Source: Bacteroidota bacterium (GTDB lineage Bacteria; Bacteroidota; Rhodothermia; Rhodothermales; UBA10348). From it: a stretch of DNA of 36,866 nt. The notes under the pieces are model-generated. The model made no database searches. It was not told the DNA's origin and saw only the letters and a list, made by a program, of their open reading frames with translations. Positions 20,915-29,532 of the stretch are shown here, piece by piece. Where the stretch lies: the NCBI GenBank assembly GCA_022571255.1, contig JACZYD010000017.1, positions 1-36,866 of the forward strand, written 5' to 3'. How positions within the stretch are numbered: position 1 is the stretch's first letter; each line of letters starts with the position of its first letter. The position numbers were made by a program, and so were the translations under genes.

Positions 20915-22411
20915 CTACCGAACAAGTTTGTAGGCGTACCCGCGTGCGACCGTATCGCTGAGTTCGAGCTGGTTCAGAATTGCGAGGTTGCCGAAGGATA
21001 TTTCGGAAGTTGATTCTCCTTCGATCAAAGCCTCAAATGATTTTTCTTCCGGTGCCTTATGAATTCGAATTCTGATCGGTTCGACTTCCAGAAGCGCTTT
21101 GTCTCGCAACGGACGAAAACTCTGAATCATCGGTTCAAATATCAGGTCATACGCTGCAAAGTCACGGCGATCGGTAAAACCGAGAAACGAATACACGTCT
21201 CCGCCATAATCCATAAAATGCATCCGAAATCGGATGGTCTGTGCATTTTCCACCACGGTTTCGGCCACAATGTAGTGCGACTCGACTCCATGAAATGTGG
21301 AGCTTCCACGATCCAGAATGTCTACTCCCTGTCGAACGGCCAGAGCCTCGGCTGCGGCTTTGGCCGTCTCGAATTCAGCGTCAATCATCAAACGGGCAGC
21401 CGCCTGACCGTCTTCCGAAATCATGATAATCTGAGACGGCTGATTCGTCAACCGGAATCCATCCGGGACATCAAATTGAAACGCCAGATCCGGATGAATG
21501 AAACGGCCCTCGCGAGTAAATCCCTGTCTCGGGTCCGAGCCAAATATAATTTCGTCGATTTGTTGCAGGTACCAGGATCGACCAACACGTCTCGACCCGG
21601 TTTCACTCGGCCACGTAGCCGCTTCTTCTATTATTTTCGTTTCGCGCTGTCCCGGATCCGGGTGTGTTTGCAGAAATGAAGGGATGTCCTGCCCGGACTG
21701 ATTGGTGAGTCGTTTGAGCGAATTGAAAAACCCCGCCCCTTCTGCCGCATCGTATCCCGTGAGTGCGGCATATTCAACGCCCAGCTTATCTGATTGCGAT
21801 TCATCGTCGCGCCCGTAACTCAAAAGAAGCAGTTGGGAACCTATTCCTCCGTAATTCAGCACGCTTTCCGCCGTGTTGCCGCCGACGAGTAACTGTCCCC
21901 CGATGGCTCCTGCCATCAAGGCTGCCTGGCTGAGGATCTGGTTTTTTGCCCGTTTCGACATGTGTCGCGCAGTGACATGACCGATCTCATGCCCGATCAC
22001 GACGGCAAGCTGCGCCTCATTGTCCACGTGCGCAAGAAGCCCGCGCGTGACATAAATATATCCTCCGGGTAAAGCAAACGCATTCACAACCTCGCTGTCC
22101 AGCACCCGAAAATAAAATTTCGTGGCGAGCCATTCCGGCTCGGCTCCCGCTCGCCTCACATGACTGATCGCCACCATGGCCTGTCCAAGCGAATCGATAT
22201 ATGAACTGAGGCGCTCGTCTTCGTATAATCCGAACTGGGAGATAATCTGACTATCGGCTTCCCTTCCCATGCGCACCTCTTCTGCCCACGAATAGCCGTA
22301 TGATTTTTTCTTGCCCGTAATTGGGTCTCTCGATACGACACAACCCGACAGCAAAAGAGTCCCCGCCAGCATTCCGAAAACGAGGAGTAATTTTCGATTT
22401 TTCTTATTCAT
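20915..22411 (-). CDS. M48-family metalloprotease lipoprotein
   Basis: This 498-residue zinc peptidase is probably anchored in the periplasm. The ATG at 22411 gives a lipoprotein signal (basic MNKKNRKLL, hydrophobic stretch, lipobox LLSGC with the lipidated cysteine at residue 24). The peptidase domain has VIGHEIGHVTARHM near residue 139 with the HExxH zinc site, and the third ligand in SQSDKLGVEYAALTGYD. ALPGGYIYVTRGLL upstream of the zinc site is typical of BepA/YfgC-like and Loi-type M48 enzymes. The C-terminal 200 residues have beta-rich segments and an NL-x-PGQTL-like end is not evident. Such proteins help quality control of outer-membrane assembly; that role is inferred. A longer frame from 22543 would put 44 residues, partly repeat-encoded, before the signal and is unlikely. 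recF lies just upstream. Confidence 0.88.
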   Translation of the reverse strand: MNKKNRKLLLVFGMLAGTLLLSGCVVSRDPITGKKKSYGYSWAEEVRMGREADSQIISQFGLYEDERLSSYIDSLGQAMVAISHVRRAGAEPEWLATKFYFRVLDSEVVNAFALPGGYIYVTRGLLAHVDNEAQLAVVIGHEIGHVTARHMSKRAKNQILSQAALMAGAIGGQLLVGGNTAESVLNYGGIGSQLLLLSYGRDDESQSDKLGVEYAALTGYDAAEGAGFFNSLKRLTNQSGQDIPSFLQTHPDPGQRETKIIEEAATWPSETGSRRVGRSWYLQQIDEIIFGSDPRQGFTREGRFIHPDLAFQFDVPDGFRLTNQPSQIIMISEDGQAAARLMIDAEFETAKAAAEALAVRQGVDILDRGSSTFHGVESHYIVAETVVENAQTIRFRMHFMDYGGDVYSFLGFTDRRDFAAYDLIFEPMIQSFRPLRDKALLEVEPIRIRIHKAPEEKSFEALIEGESTSEISFGNLAILNQLELSDTVARGYAYKLVR

Positions 22412-22428
22412 GGGCGTTCGTTTACCAG

Positions 22429-22488
22429 CGCTGTATGTACTGACGCTGTATTCACCGGCCCTGTATTCACCGGCGCTGTATGTACTGG
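22429..22488. repeat. four 15-bp tandem repeats upstream of the M48 gene
   Basis: Units at 22429-22443, 22444-22458, 22459-22473 and 22474-22488 alternate between CGCTGTATGTACTGn and CnCTGTATTCACCGG. They fill most of the gap between recF and the M48 peptidase gene. The spacing is a multiple of three and the minus-strand frame stays open, so a start further upstream would encode repeats of the TYSAG/EYRAG kind. Confidence 0.9.
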
Positions 22489-22546
22489 TTCGGCATCTAT
22501 CTGGTAGTGCCGCGTTTCTTGACGCTTGTTCTTTTTGATACATTGG

Positions 22547-23680
22547 TCATACTTCGGAGGCAATCGTTTCCCGAATGTCGAGGTGGTGGTCACTATTTTC
22601 ACCGAGCAGCTCTCCAAAGATATCCTTTCGAGCTGCCGTAATCAGGCTCTGCCCCATTTCCGACTCGTGGAGTATGGAGAAAAATAAGCCGATCCGGGTA
22701 TGATCCAGGTTGTCAAAAACGTCATCAAGTAACAGCAGAGGGGGCTCTTCCACCGTTTCAAGTAGAAAGCTGTACTGCGCCAGTTTCAGAGCCAGACCGA
22801 AAGTCCGATGTTGCCCCTGAGATGCAAACCTGCGAACGGGCATACCGTCCAGTTCAAAATGAAGATCGTCGCGATGAGGCCCGGCAAGAGTCAGGCCTCT
22901 CTCCCATTCGCGATGAGCACATTTCTGCAGAACATTACTGAACACTTCTTTGATTTCTTCGACATCGCCCAGCTTGGCGTCGCCGCTTAACGGCCTGTAG
23001 AAAATTCTCGGTTCCTCTATCTCTGACCCGATTCTTCTGCATGCCTCGTCGAGAAGACGGCTGAACCGTTCAATAAACAGCAGCCTGGAGTGAATAATGC
23101 GCGACCCGATATCAACCAGTTCCCGGGACCAGGAGGAAATCTGCTCGGAATGCATCGGTCCCCTGCGACGTTTTATACTTTGTAATAATTCGTTTCGCTG
23201 CTTAAGTGTACGGCGATATCGAATCAGGTCATCAAGATAGATTCTGCTTGACTGACTGATTATCGTGTCAATGAAACGGCGTCTTTCTTCAGGCCCTCCG
23301 GCCGTAATGACATAATCATCGGGTGAGAAAACGACCACTGGAATCCGGCCTACAAAGTCAGATGCGCGTGGTACATGAACACCGTTCACGAAAATCTTCT
23401 TCCCTTCTCCCGGTAAAAATGCAATCCGGACAACAAGAGACTGCCCCGTTGAAGATTCGAAATCTCCAATTATCTCAAAAAACGGTGCGCCGTGTCGCAG
23501 CACATACCGATCATTGGATGTGAGAAAACTTTTGGTCAAACAGAGATAGTGTACCGCCTCGAGGATATTGGTTTTTCCCGTACCATTGGGTCCACTTATT
23601 ATGTTCAGCCCCGGATGAAAGGCGAGGACGCTTTCTTCGTGGGCCCTGAACTGTTTTAAAGATATCCGTTTGATTACCAT
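22547..23680 (-). CDS. recF: DNA replication and repair protein RecF
   Basis: RecF is an SMC-like ATPase that helps load RecA at single-strand gaps with RecO and RecR. The 377 residues begin MVIKRISLKQFRAHEESVLA, the family's standard first strand and F-R motif. They contain Walker A ISGPNGTGKTNILEAVHYL near residue 28-46, the FVGRIPVVVFSPDDYVI segment, and the Walker B region PLLLLDDVFDNLDHTRIGL near residue 318-336. The Q-loop and signature region ASQGQHRTFGLALKLAQ lies just before. Length fits the family. The gene is not beside dnaN here, unlike many genomes; it stands alone between the M48 gene and a divergent murQ. The ATG at 23680 needs no adjustment. Confidence 0.95.
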   Translation of the reverse strand: MVIKRISLKQFRAHEESVLAFHPGLNIISGPNGTGKTNILEAVHYLCLTKSFLTSNDRYVLRHGAPFFEIIGDFESSTGQSLVVRIAFLPGEGKKIFVNGVHVPRASDFVGRIPVVVFSPDDYVITAGGPEERRRFIDTIISQSSRIYLDDLIRYRRTLKQRNELLQSIKRRRGPMHSEQISSWSRELVDIGSRIIHSRLLFIERFSRLLDEACRRIGSEIEEPRIFYRPLSGDAKLGDVEEIKEVFSNVLQKCAHREWERGLTLAGPHRDDLHFELDGMPVRRFASQGQHRTFGLALKLAQYSFLLETVEEPPLLLLDDVFDNLDHTRIGLFFSILHESEMGQSLITAARKDIFGELLGENSDHHLDIRETIASEV

Positions 23681-24019
23681 GCGATGATTACGCGATCACG
23701 TTGTATTCGTTCACCGTTCCGACGGCGGCCGTCACGGCGGCCAACTTGCCGTCGACTGTAGCTCGACTGGGCTGTCGTTGTGGCCTACGGCGGCCGTCGC
23801 GGTAGCCGACTTGCCGTCGACTGTAGCCCGACTGGGCTGTCGTTGTGGCCTACGGCGACCGTCGCGGTAGCCGACTGGCCGTCGACTGTAGCCTGCGACG
23901 GCCGCGCCGTACAACCACCTTGATTGCCGGATTGAATATGGTGTAATTTCTTTCCGGTATTCCGACGGCTGCTGTTCGGGCTGGCTGATTATATTCTCCC
24001 GCAATTTATTGCAACCCGC
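23681..24019. other. 339-base divergent spacer between recF and murQ
   Basis: This spacer holds the 65-bp repeat array (23721-23905) and must contain promoters for recF and murQ. The AT-rich stretch at about 23960-24010, just before murQ, is the most likely promoter site, but I cannot assign exact boxes. A chance minus-strand frame of 137 codons (23732-24145) crosses the array and is not called, because its sequence is repeat translation plus antisense murQ. Confidence 0.5.
23721..23905. repeat. 65-bp tandem repeat, about 2.8 copies
   Basis: Copies begin at 23746, 23811 and 23876, exactly 65 bp apart; the first two are full length with few mismatches. The last is partial, and the right part of a further copy precedes the first (23721-23745). 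The unit is GC-rich and includes GCCGTCGACTGTAGC and CGGCGGCCGTCGCGGTAGCC, which can pair with each other in part, so each copy could fold. It is the longest unit in the window. Confidence 0.92.
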
Positions 24020-24949
24020 ATGACTGACAAGAAACTGTTCTCTGAACTGCAGAATCTTGCTACCGAGCAACGAAATCCCCGCACAAAACATATCGATACG
24101 GCGCCGACAAGAGAAATCCTTCGTCTGATCAATGAGGAAGATCACCGGGTTGCCGAAGCCGTGAAAGGAGAACTTGACGCGATCACAGAAGCCGTCGAAC
24201 TCATTGTTGTTTCACTCAAAGCCGGGGGTCGGCTGTTCTATTTTGGCGCCGGAACAAGTGGAAGACTCGGAATTCTGGATGCCTCCGAGTGCCCTCCTAC
24301 ATTCGGCACTGCTCCGGAAATGGTGCAGGGGGTTATCGCCGGCGGTCGGGAAGCTGTTTTCAGATCTGTTGAAGGGGCAGAGGACCTGGAATCCAATGGA
24401 ACCACCGCCTTTCAGGATGCCGGAGTCAGGGCGGCAGACGTTGTGTGTGGAATCGCCGCCAGTCGGCGTACTCCCTTCGTAATCGGTGCCATAAATGCCG
24501 CTAATTCGCTGGGGTGCAAAACTATTTTTATCACATGTACACCCCGCAGCAAGTTCAACATTTCGGTGGATGTGGCTATTTGCCCTGTCGTAGGGCCTGA
24601 GGTCGTGATGGGTTCTACGCGGATGAAAAGTGGTACTGCACAAAAAATGGTTCTCAACATGCTTACAACAGCCACCATGGTAAGGCTCGGAAAAATATAT
24701 GAGAATATGATGGTGGACCTGCAGATGACCAATCAGAAACTGGTTGAACGCTCAAGGAGAACGGTCATGACAGTGACAGGTATTACCTATGAACAGGCCT
24801 CGCGGTTATTGACGGACGCCAACGATCACGTTAAAACAGCCCTCGTGATGCAACTCTCCGACGTAACCAGGCAAGAAGCCCGGCGGCGCCTCGAGGCTGC
24901 ATCCGGTTTTGTCCGAATCGCATTGGAAAACAAAATCGCACCTGAGTAG
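24020..24949 (+). CDS. murQ: N-acetylmuramic acid 6-phosphate etherase
   Basis: MurQ splits the lactyl ether of MurNAc-6-phosphate to give GlcNAc-6-phosphate and D-lactate, recovering amino sugar from cell-wall turnover. The 309 residues contain the SIS domain with the two family signatures: FYFGAGTSGRLGILDASECP (about 72-91) and GPEVVMGSTRMKSGTAQKMV (about 193-212). The N-terminus includes TEQRNPRTKHIDTAP, also conserved. The C-terminal helical region (LLTDANDHVKTALVMQLSDV) fits the family. Start ATG at 24020 lacks a clear Shine-Dalgarno. No PTS transporter or AnmK kinase gene is adjacent, so the substrate source is not shown here. The mfd gene follows 183 bases downstream with a parS site in between. 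Confidence 0.96.
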   Translation: MTDKKLFSELQNLATEQRNPRTKHIDTAPTREILRLINEEDHRVAEAVKGELDAITEAVELIVVSLKAGGRLFYFGAGTSGRLGILDASECPPTFGTAPEMVQGVIAGGREAVFRSVEGAEDLESNGTTAFQDAGVRAADVVCGIAASRRTPFVIGAINAANSLGCKTIFITCTPRSKFNISVDVAICPVVGPEVVMGSTRMKSGTAQKMVLNMLTTATMVRLGKIYENMMVDLQMTNQKLVERSRRTVMTVTGITYEQASRLLTDANDHVKTALVMQLSDVTRQEARRRLEAASGFVRIALENKIAPE

Positions 24950-25034
24950 CGTATTTGCGTTGCTCCTTTCTTTTGTGGACATATATCTATAATACACAAC
25001 TACTTACCTGTATCTTTGCCTTGGAGTTCTGGAA

Positions 25035-25050
25035 TGTTTCACGTGAAACA
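25035..25050. promoter_or_regulatory. parS: parS partition site
   Basis: The sequence TGTTTCACGTGAAACA is the exact 16-base palindrome bound by chromosomal ParB in most bacteria. Flanking bases extend the palindrome to 18 (ATGTTTCACGTGAAACAT, 25034-25051). It lies in the murQ-mfd spacer. ParB loading here would organise the origin region for segregation. parA and parB are not in the window. Confidence 0.95.
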
Positions 25051-25067
25051 TCGTGGCTTCCGGAATG

Positions 25068-25103
25068 CATTCCCGTTCTGAATTCCATTCCCATTCTGAA
25101 ATA
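25068..25103. repeat. two 18-bp direct repeats
   Basis: CATTCCCGTTCTGAATTC at 25068-25085 is followed at once by a copy with four differences at 25086-25103. It is a short duplication between parS and the mfd start, and it may lie in the mfd leader. Confidence 0.7.
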
Positions 25104-25132
25104 CAATCGTATTCACTGGCCCCTTTTACCCT

Positions 25133-28100
25133 GTGTCGCTTAAATCCATTTTTGATGCCGTATCCGCAATTCCTGAGTGTAAAGCGCTCGTAAAAGCGAT
25201 CCGCGAGAGCGACAAAAAACATCCTTTTTCAGTGTCTGCAAAGGGCCTTTCCGGATCTCTATCGGCCATCGTGGCAGCTTGTGTTTTCAGACGAACCGGA
25301 AAGAACATAGTTGTTCTGCTCGATGATGCAGAATCAGCCTCCTACTTCCATAGCGATATTCAGCAGATTCTGGGGCTGGAAGACCACATACTGCTGCTCC
25401 CTTTTTCGGGGAAAAAACCTTTCGATTTGGAATATGTGGCCGATCCAACCCCTGGAATCCAGCGAACAGACATTCTTCAGTCACTCCATGAAGATTTCAA
25501 GGGTATTCTCGTCGCCGATCTGGATGCTTTTCTTGAACTCGTCCCGTCGCGTGAAGAAGTCTCCGGCTTGACCCTGGAGATTGCAGTCGGGGAGATGTAT
25601 GATCCGGAAGACCTCATAAAATCTCTTGTTTCGCAGGGGTTTTTGCGTGTCGAATTTGTAGAAAGACCTGGTGATCTGGCCCTGAGGGGCGGTATCCTTG
25701 ATATTTTTGCGTTCACCGGCGACTATCCCGTTCGCCTTGAGTTTTTTGGTGATGAAATTGAATCGATCAGGGAATTCGATATTCACACGCAGCGAAGCGT
25801 CAGCCGTAAAAAAAGAGCACGACTTGTACCGGACCTTGACCCGACAGCCCGTTCATCATCGGGCGGCGTTCCTCTGTTCGAATACCTTTCTGGTGACTCG
25901 TTGCTGATTCTTCATAACGAATCGATGTTGAGGGAACATGCACTTGACACGTTCGATCGAATGTCCGCTCTTCTGTCTGAAAGTGCATCTGTCTCCTTCA
26001 AGGCGGAAGACCTCATCATGACCGCTGCCGGTTTTTGCAAGGCGATAGAGCATTATTCCCGTTTGCTTATCGGATCGTTTCAGGGTAACGCCTCGATAGA
26101 GATTCTATTTGAATCAGCACCACAGCCTGTTTTCAACAGTTCCATATCGCTGCTGCGCAAACAACTGGAAAGCAATCATCATCGAAATATCCGAACGGTA
26201 ATTCTATGCGATACGTCTGGACAGGAGGGACGCATACATGATTTACTTGATGACGATCTTGATCGTTTTTCTGTGCAGATCAAACGCGAATCTCTTCATG
26301 AAGGATTTGAACTGCCGTGCGCGGGCCTTGCCGTTTATACGGATCACCAGATTTTCAATCGGTACCACCGACCGACTGCACGACGGCAGAGACGACGATT
26401 CGGGGGGCTGAGTCTTCGAGAACTGCACCATCTGGTCCCGGGAGATTTCGTGGTCCATATCGACTATGGCATCGGTCGGTTTTCCGGAATGCAGAAAATT
26501 GAGGTAAATGGTAAAAAGCAGGAGGTTCTTCGCATCGTGTATCAGCAGGACGACATCTTGTATGTGAACGTGAATTCGCTCTACAAACTCCACAAATACA
26601 AAGGCAAAGAGGGCCACCAGCCGAGACTCACCAGACTGGGTTCGGAGCAATGGGCGAAGGCTAAATCAAGAACGAAGTCTCGTTTAAAGGATATTGCCCG
26701 CGATTTGATCAAGCTTTATGCAAAAAGAAAACAGGCGAAGGGGCACGCATTTCCCGAGGATACCGTCTGGCAGCGCGAACTCGAAGCATCATTCCAGTAT
26801 GAAGATACTCCCGACCAATACGCGGCAAGTGAGGTGGTAAAAAGGGATATGTGTGAGCCGGTTCCGATGGATCGTCTGGTCTGTGGTGACGTAGGGTTCG
26901 GTAAAACAGAAATAGCCGTCCGCGCAGCATTCAAAGCCGTTCAGGACGGGAAGCAGGTCGCGGTACTCGTCCCCACTACTGTGCTGGCCATGCAACATTT
27001 TCAGACATTTTCAGAGCGTCTGTCTCTGTATCCCGTACAAGTCCATGTTCTTTCACGATTAAAGAGCTCTGCAGAAATCAAAAACACGATAAAGGCCATC
27101 GAAAGAGGGGAGGCCGACATCATTATCGGAACACATCGCCTCATTTCGAGAGACGTAAAATTCAAAGATCTGGGTCTTCTCATCGTAGACGAAGAACAGC
27201 GCTTTGGAGTGGGAGTGAAAGAAAAATTGAGACGCCTCCGGGTCAGTGTCGACACCCTCACGTTGACAGCCACGCCCATTCCCCGAACCCTCCAGTTTTC
27301 TCTTCTCGGAGCCCGCGATCTGACCATTATCTCAACGCCTCCTCTGAACAGACAACCCATTGTCTCAGAGATACATACTTTCGACAAAGATCTTATTCGA
27401 GATGCAATACTGTTAGAGATCAAACGCGGCGGGCAGGTGTTTTTTATTCATAACCGTGTGCAATCCATCGATGTTATGGCCGAAACACTCCGGATGTTGA
27501 TTCCGGACGTGCGAATCAAAGTCGGGCACGGACAGATGTCAGGCCCGAATCTCGAACGGGTAATGACAGGATTTTTCCAGAAGAAATTCGACGTGCTCGT
27601 GAGTACGAGTATTATCGAAAACGGCCTTGATGTAAGCAACGCCAACACAATTATCATCAACCGAGCCGAGCGTTTTGGTCTGGCCGAACTGCACCAACTG
27701 CGAGGTCGCGTGGGACGTTCGGACAAAAAAGCGTTCTGTTATCTTTTGGTACCATCAATACATGGTCTTACCCGCGAGGCAAAACAACGCCTTCAAATCG
27801 TAGAGGAGTTTACAGCTCTGGGTAGCGGATTTCATATTGCGATGCGTGATATGGATATACGAGGAGCCGGAAACATGTTCGGTGCCGAACAATCCGGATT
27901 CATAGACGACGTCGGATTCGATACATATCACAAAATCCTGGATGAAGCCGTTGAAGAATTACGACGAACCGAGTTTTCCGATCTTTTCAGGAGTGAAAAG
28001 GTGCCATTGGCGGGGGAGACCTCCGTCGAAGTGGAGGCCGATGCGCTGATCCCGGAAGACTATCTCTCCAATGGTGTTGAGCGGCTGAATATCTATCGTC

Positions 28101-28558
28101 AAATATCCGAAGCTGCAAGCGAGGATGTACTGGTGGAAATCATGAAGTCGATGGTCGATCGGTTTGGCCCGGTTACTTCTGAGGTCGAGAATCTCCTTAT
28201 TGCAATGGAATTAAAGATTCTGGGCCAGAAGCTCAGGTTTTCTCGCATTGTGTTCAAGAATCAACGCCTCTTCCTGGTCTTTCCCGAAAATGAGAAAGAC
28301 CCGTATTTCTATGCGAACCTTTTTCATGGAATGTTGGAGCAATTGAACGCGCTGCCGTGGCGATACGTCTTGAAAAAGAGTAGCGCCGGAAAACTACGGG
28401 CTATCATTCAGGATATCCCAGACCTCGAAACCGCAAGGGAGGTTTTGAGGACACTTCGGGACAGTCTGTCGTCTGATTATTCTGAAGGGGAAACTGATAA
28501 ATCGTTGGAAAAGTCGGTTGACCAGCAGGTGGAAAACGCTTCCAGCGATGCGTTTTAA
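25133..28558 (+). CDS. mfd: transcription-repair coupling factor
   Basis: Mfd removes RNA polymerase stalled at lesions and recruits UvrA. The 1141 residues have a UvrB-like N-terminal part (about 1-330, with FFGDEIESIREFD near 204). An RNA-polymerase-interacting CarD-like domain follows near 430-500 (LVPGDFVVHIDYGIGRFSGM). The translocase domains start near 550: Walker A DVGFGKTEIAVRAAF (about 585), DEEQRFGVGVKEKL (about 685), TATPIPRTLQFSLLGARDL (about 712), and STSIIENGLDVSNANT in the second RecA fold. The TRCF C-terminal domain ends the protein with an acidic tail. The start is GTG at 25133 (first residues MSLKSIFDAVSAIP). Its stop codon overlaps the stop of the convergent WYL-regulator gene by two bases. 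It pairs functionally with uvrA at 12138. Confidence 0.97.
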   Translation: MSLKSIFDAVSAIPECKALVKAIRESDKKHPFSVSAKGLSGSLSAIVAACVFRRTGKNIVVLLDDAESASYFHSDIQQILGLEDHILLLPFSGKKPFDLEYVADPTPGIQRTDILQSLHEDFKGILVADLDAFLELVPSREEVSGLTLEIAVGEMYDPEDLIKSLVSQGFLRVEFVERPGDLALRGGILDIFAFTGDYPVRLEFFGDEIESIREFDIHTQRSVSRKKRARLVPDLDPTARSSSGGVPLFEYLSGDSLLILHNESMLREHALDTFDRMSALLSESASVSFKAEDLIMTAAGFCKAIEHYSRLLIGSFQGNASIEILFESAPQPVFNSSISLLRKQLESNHHRNIRTVILCDTSGQEGRIHDLLDDDLDRFSVQIKRESLHEGFELPCAGLAVYTDHQIFNRYHRPTARRQRRRFGGLSLRELHHLVPGDFVVHIDYGIGRFSGMQKIEVNGKKQEVLRIVYQQDDILYVNVNSLYKLHKYKGKEGHQPRLTRLGSEQWAKAKSRTKSRLKDIARDLIKLYAKRKQAKGHAFPEDTVWQRELEASFQYEDTPDQYAASEVVKRDMCEPVPMDRLVCGDVGFGKTEIAVRAAFKAVQDGKQVAVLVPTTVLAMQHFQTFSERLSLYPVQVHVLSRLKSSAEIKNTIKAIERGEADIIIGTHRLISRDVKFKDLGLLIVDEEQRFGVGVKEKLRRLRVSVDTLTLTATPIPRTLQFSLLGARDLTIISTPPLNRQPIVSEIHTFDKDLIRDAILLEIKRGGQVFFIHNRVQSIDVMAETLRMLIPDVRIKVGHGQMSGPNLERVMTGFFQKKFDVLVSTSIIENGLDVSNANTIIINRAERFGLAELHQLRGRVGRSDKKAFCYLLVPSIHGLTREAKQRLQIVEEFTALGSGFHIAMRDMDIRGAGNMFGAEQSGFIDDVGFDTYHKILDEAVEELRRTEFSDLFRSEKVPLAGETSVEVEADALIPEDYLSNGVERLNIYRQISEAASEDVLVEIMKSMVDRFGPVTSEVENLLIAMELKILGQKLRFSRIVFKNQRLFLVFPENEKDPYFYANLFHGMLEQLNALPWRYVLKKSSAGKLRAIIQDIPDLETAREVLRTLRDSLSSDYSEGETDKSLEKSVDQQVENASSDAF

Positions 28559-29532
28559 CCCTCGTATATGGCAGCTATTCCTCTGGCCGCTTTTAAATGT
28601 CTGCTTTTCAGCTCATCCGGCTCTACAACTTCAACCCCTTCGCCATATCGTAACAACCAGGACGCGATGTAATCGAGATTACTGAACCGGAATTGCACAT
28701 CTACGCCTGCCGGACTCTTTTCTTCTCGTTCGATTCGCGCTGGAATTTCCATCCGCGCGCGACCGTAATCATCTTCCTTGAATCGGAGATGGACATTTTT
28801 CATTTCCGAATCCAAGCCCAGTTCCTCCAGATACGCGGCCAGGTCAAAGCCGTCCGGTCTTTCAAAACGTTCGGTCAACACAAACATCTCCCTGATTCGG
28901 TCCAATCGGAAATTTCTGACGTCTTTTCGAAGATGATCGTAGGCAATCAGATTCCAATGATCCGTGTAATACACGAGCCCTAACGGATCTACATATCGTT
29001 TCGTGAGCTCTGAGCGGGATTCCACAAAATACTCCATCGTCACTTTGCGACTTCTCGCAACGGCCTCACTCAGTTTATACCATCTGCCTGATTCACTTCC
29101 TCCTTCCTGTACGGCATGCAACCAATAAGGATCAAGGACGGTATTTTCCCGAAGCCGGTCCACATACTCCCTGATCTCACGCGGCAGAACGGCCCTGATT
29201 TTGAGCGCAACCGCGTCGGCATCCTCTCGAAGGGATGCATCCGATTGTAATTTCATAAACTCGGTGCCCACCAGCAAAGTCGCGGCTTCCCGGGCCGATA
29301 GCATCAGTGGCGGCAACTGATAACCTTCCAGGATTTCATAACCACCACCTTCAGAATAGGTGAGAGGGACACCCGATTCTGTCAGTGCGTTGAGGTCGCG
29401 AAACACCGTCCTTCTGCTCACCGAAAAATGTTCGGCCAGGTCCCGTGACGTCATGTTTGGTCGATTCTGAAGCAAAAGAATCGTCGCAAACAATCTTTCT
29501 GTGCGGTTTTCGCGTCTTTCTTTGTTACTCAT
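28555..29532 (-). CDS. HTH and WYL-domain transcriptional regulator
   Basis: This 325-residue DNA-binding regulator belongs to the DeoR-like/WYL group. Residues about 10-65 form a winged helix-turn-helix (TSRDLAEHFSVSRRTVFRDL, NALTESGVPLTYSEGGGYEI). A middle region follows with the PafC-type LPPLMLSAREAATLLVG. A WYL domain lies near 140-230 (VYYTDHWNLIAYDHLRKDVR and FRLDRI). A C-terminal WCX-like extension ends the protein. WYL domains bind ligands or nucleic acid and often respond to single-stranded DNA or cyclic signals. The start ATG at 29532 overlaps the rsmG stop in ATGA, so translation is coupled to rsmG and the gene is the last of the rpmH-to-rsmG run. Targets are unknown. A linkage to DNA repair (mfd is convergent and touching) is suggestive only. 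Confidence 0.92.
   Translation of the reverse strand: MSNKERRENRTERLFATILLLQNRPNMTSRDLAEHFSVSRRTVFRDLNALTESGVPLTYSEGGGYEILEGYQLPPLMLSAREAATLLVGTEFMKLQSDASLREDADAVALKIRAVLPREIREYVDRLRENTVLDPYWLHAVQEGGSESGRWYKLSEAVARSRKVTMEYFVESRSELTKRYVDPLGLVYYTDHWNLIAYDHLRKDVRNFRLDRIREMFVLTERFERPDGFDLAAYLEELGLDSEMKNVHLRFKEDDYGRARMEIPARIEREEKSPAGVDVQFRFSNLDYIASWLLRYGEGVEVVEPDELKSRHLKAARGIAAIYEG

Noticed and set aside
23721-23905. CRISPR array
   Set aside because: The 65-bp units are contiguous tandem copies with no variable spacers, and there are no cas genes.
23732-24145. 137-codon minus-strand frame over the recF-murQ spacer
   Set aside because: It is a translation of the 65-bp array plus sequence antisense to the murQ start, with no family resemblance.
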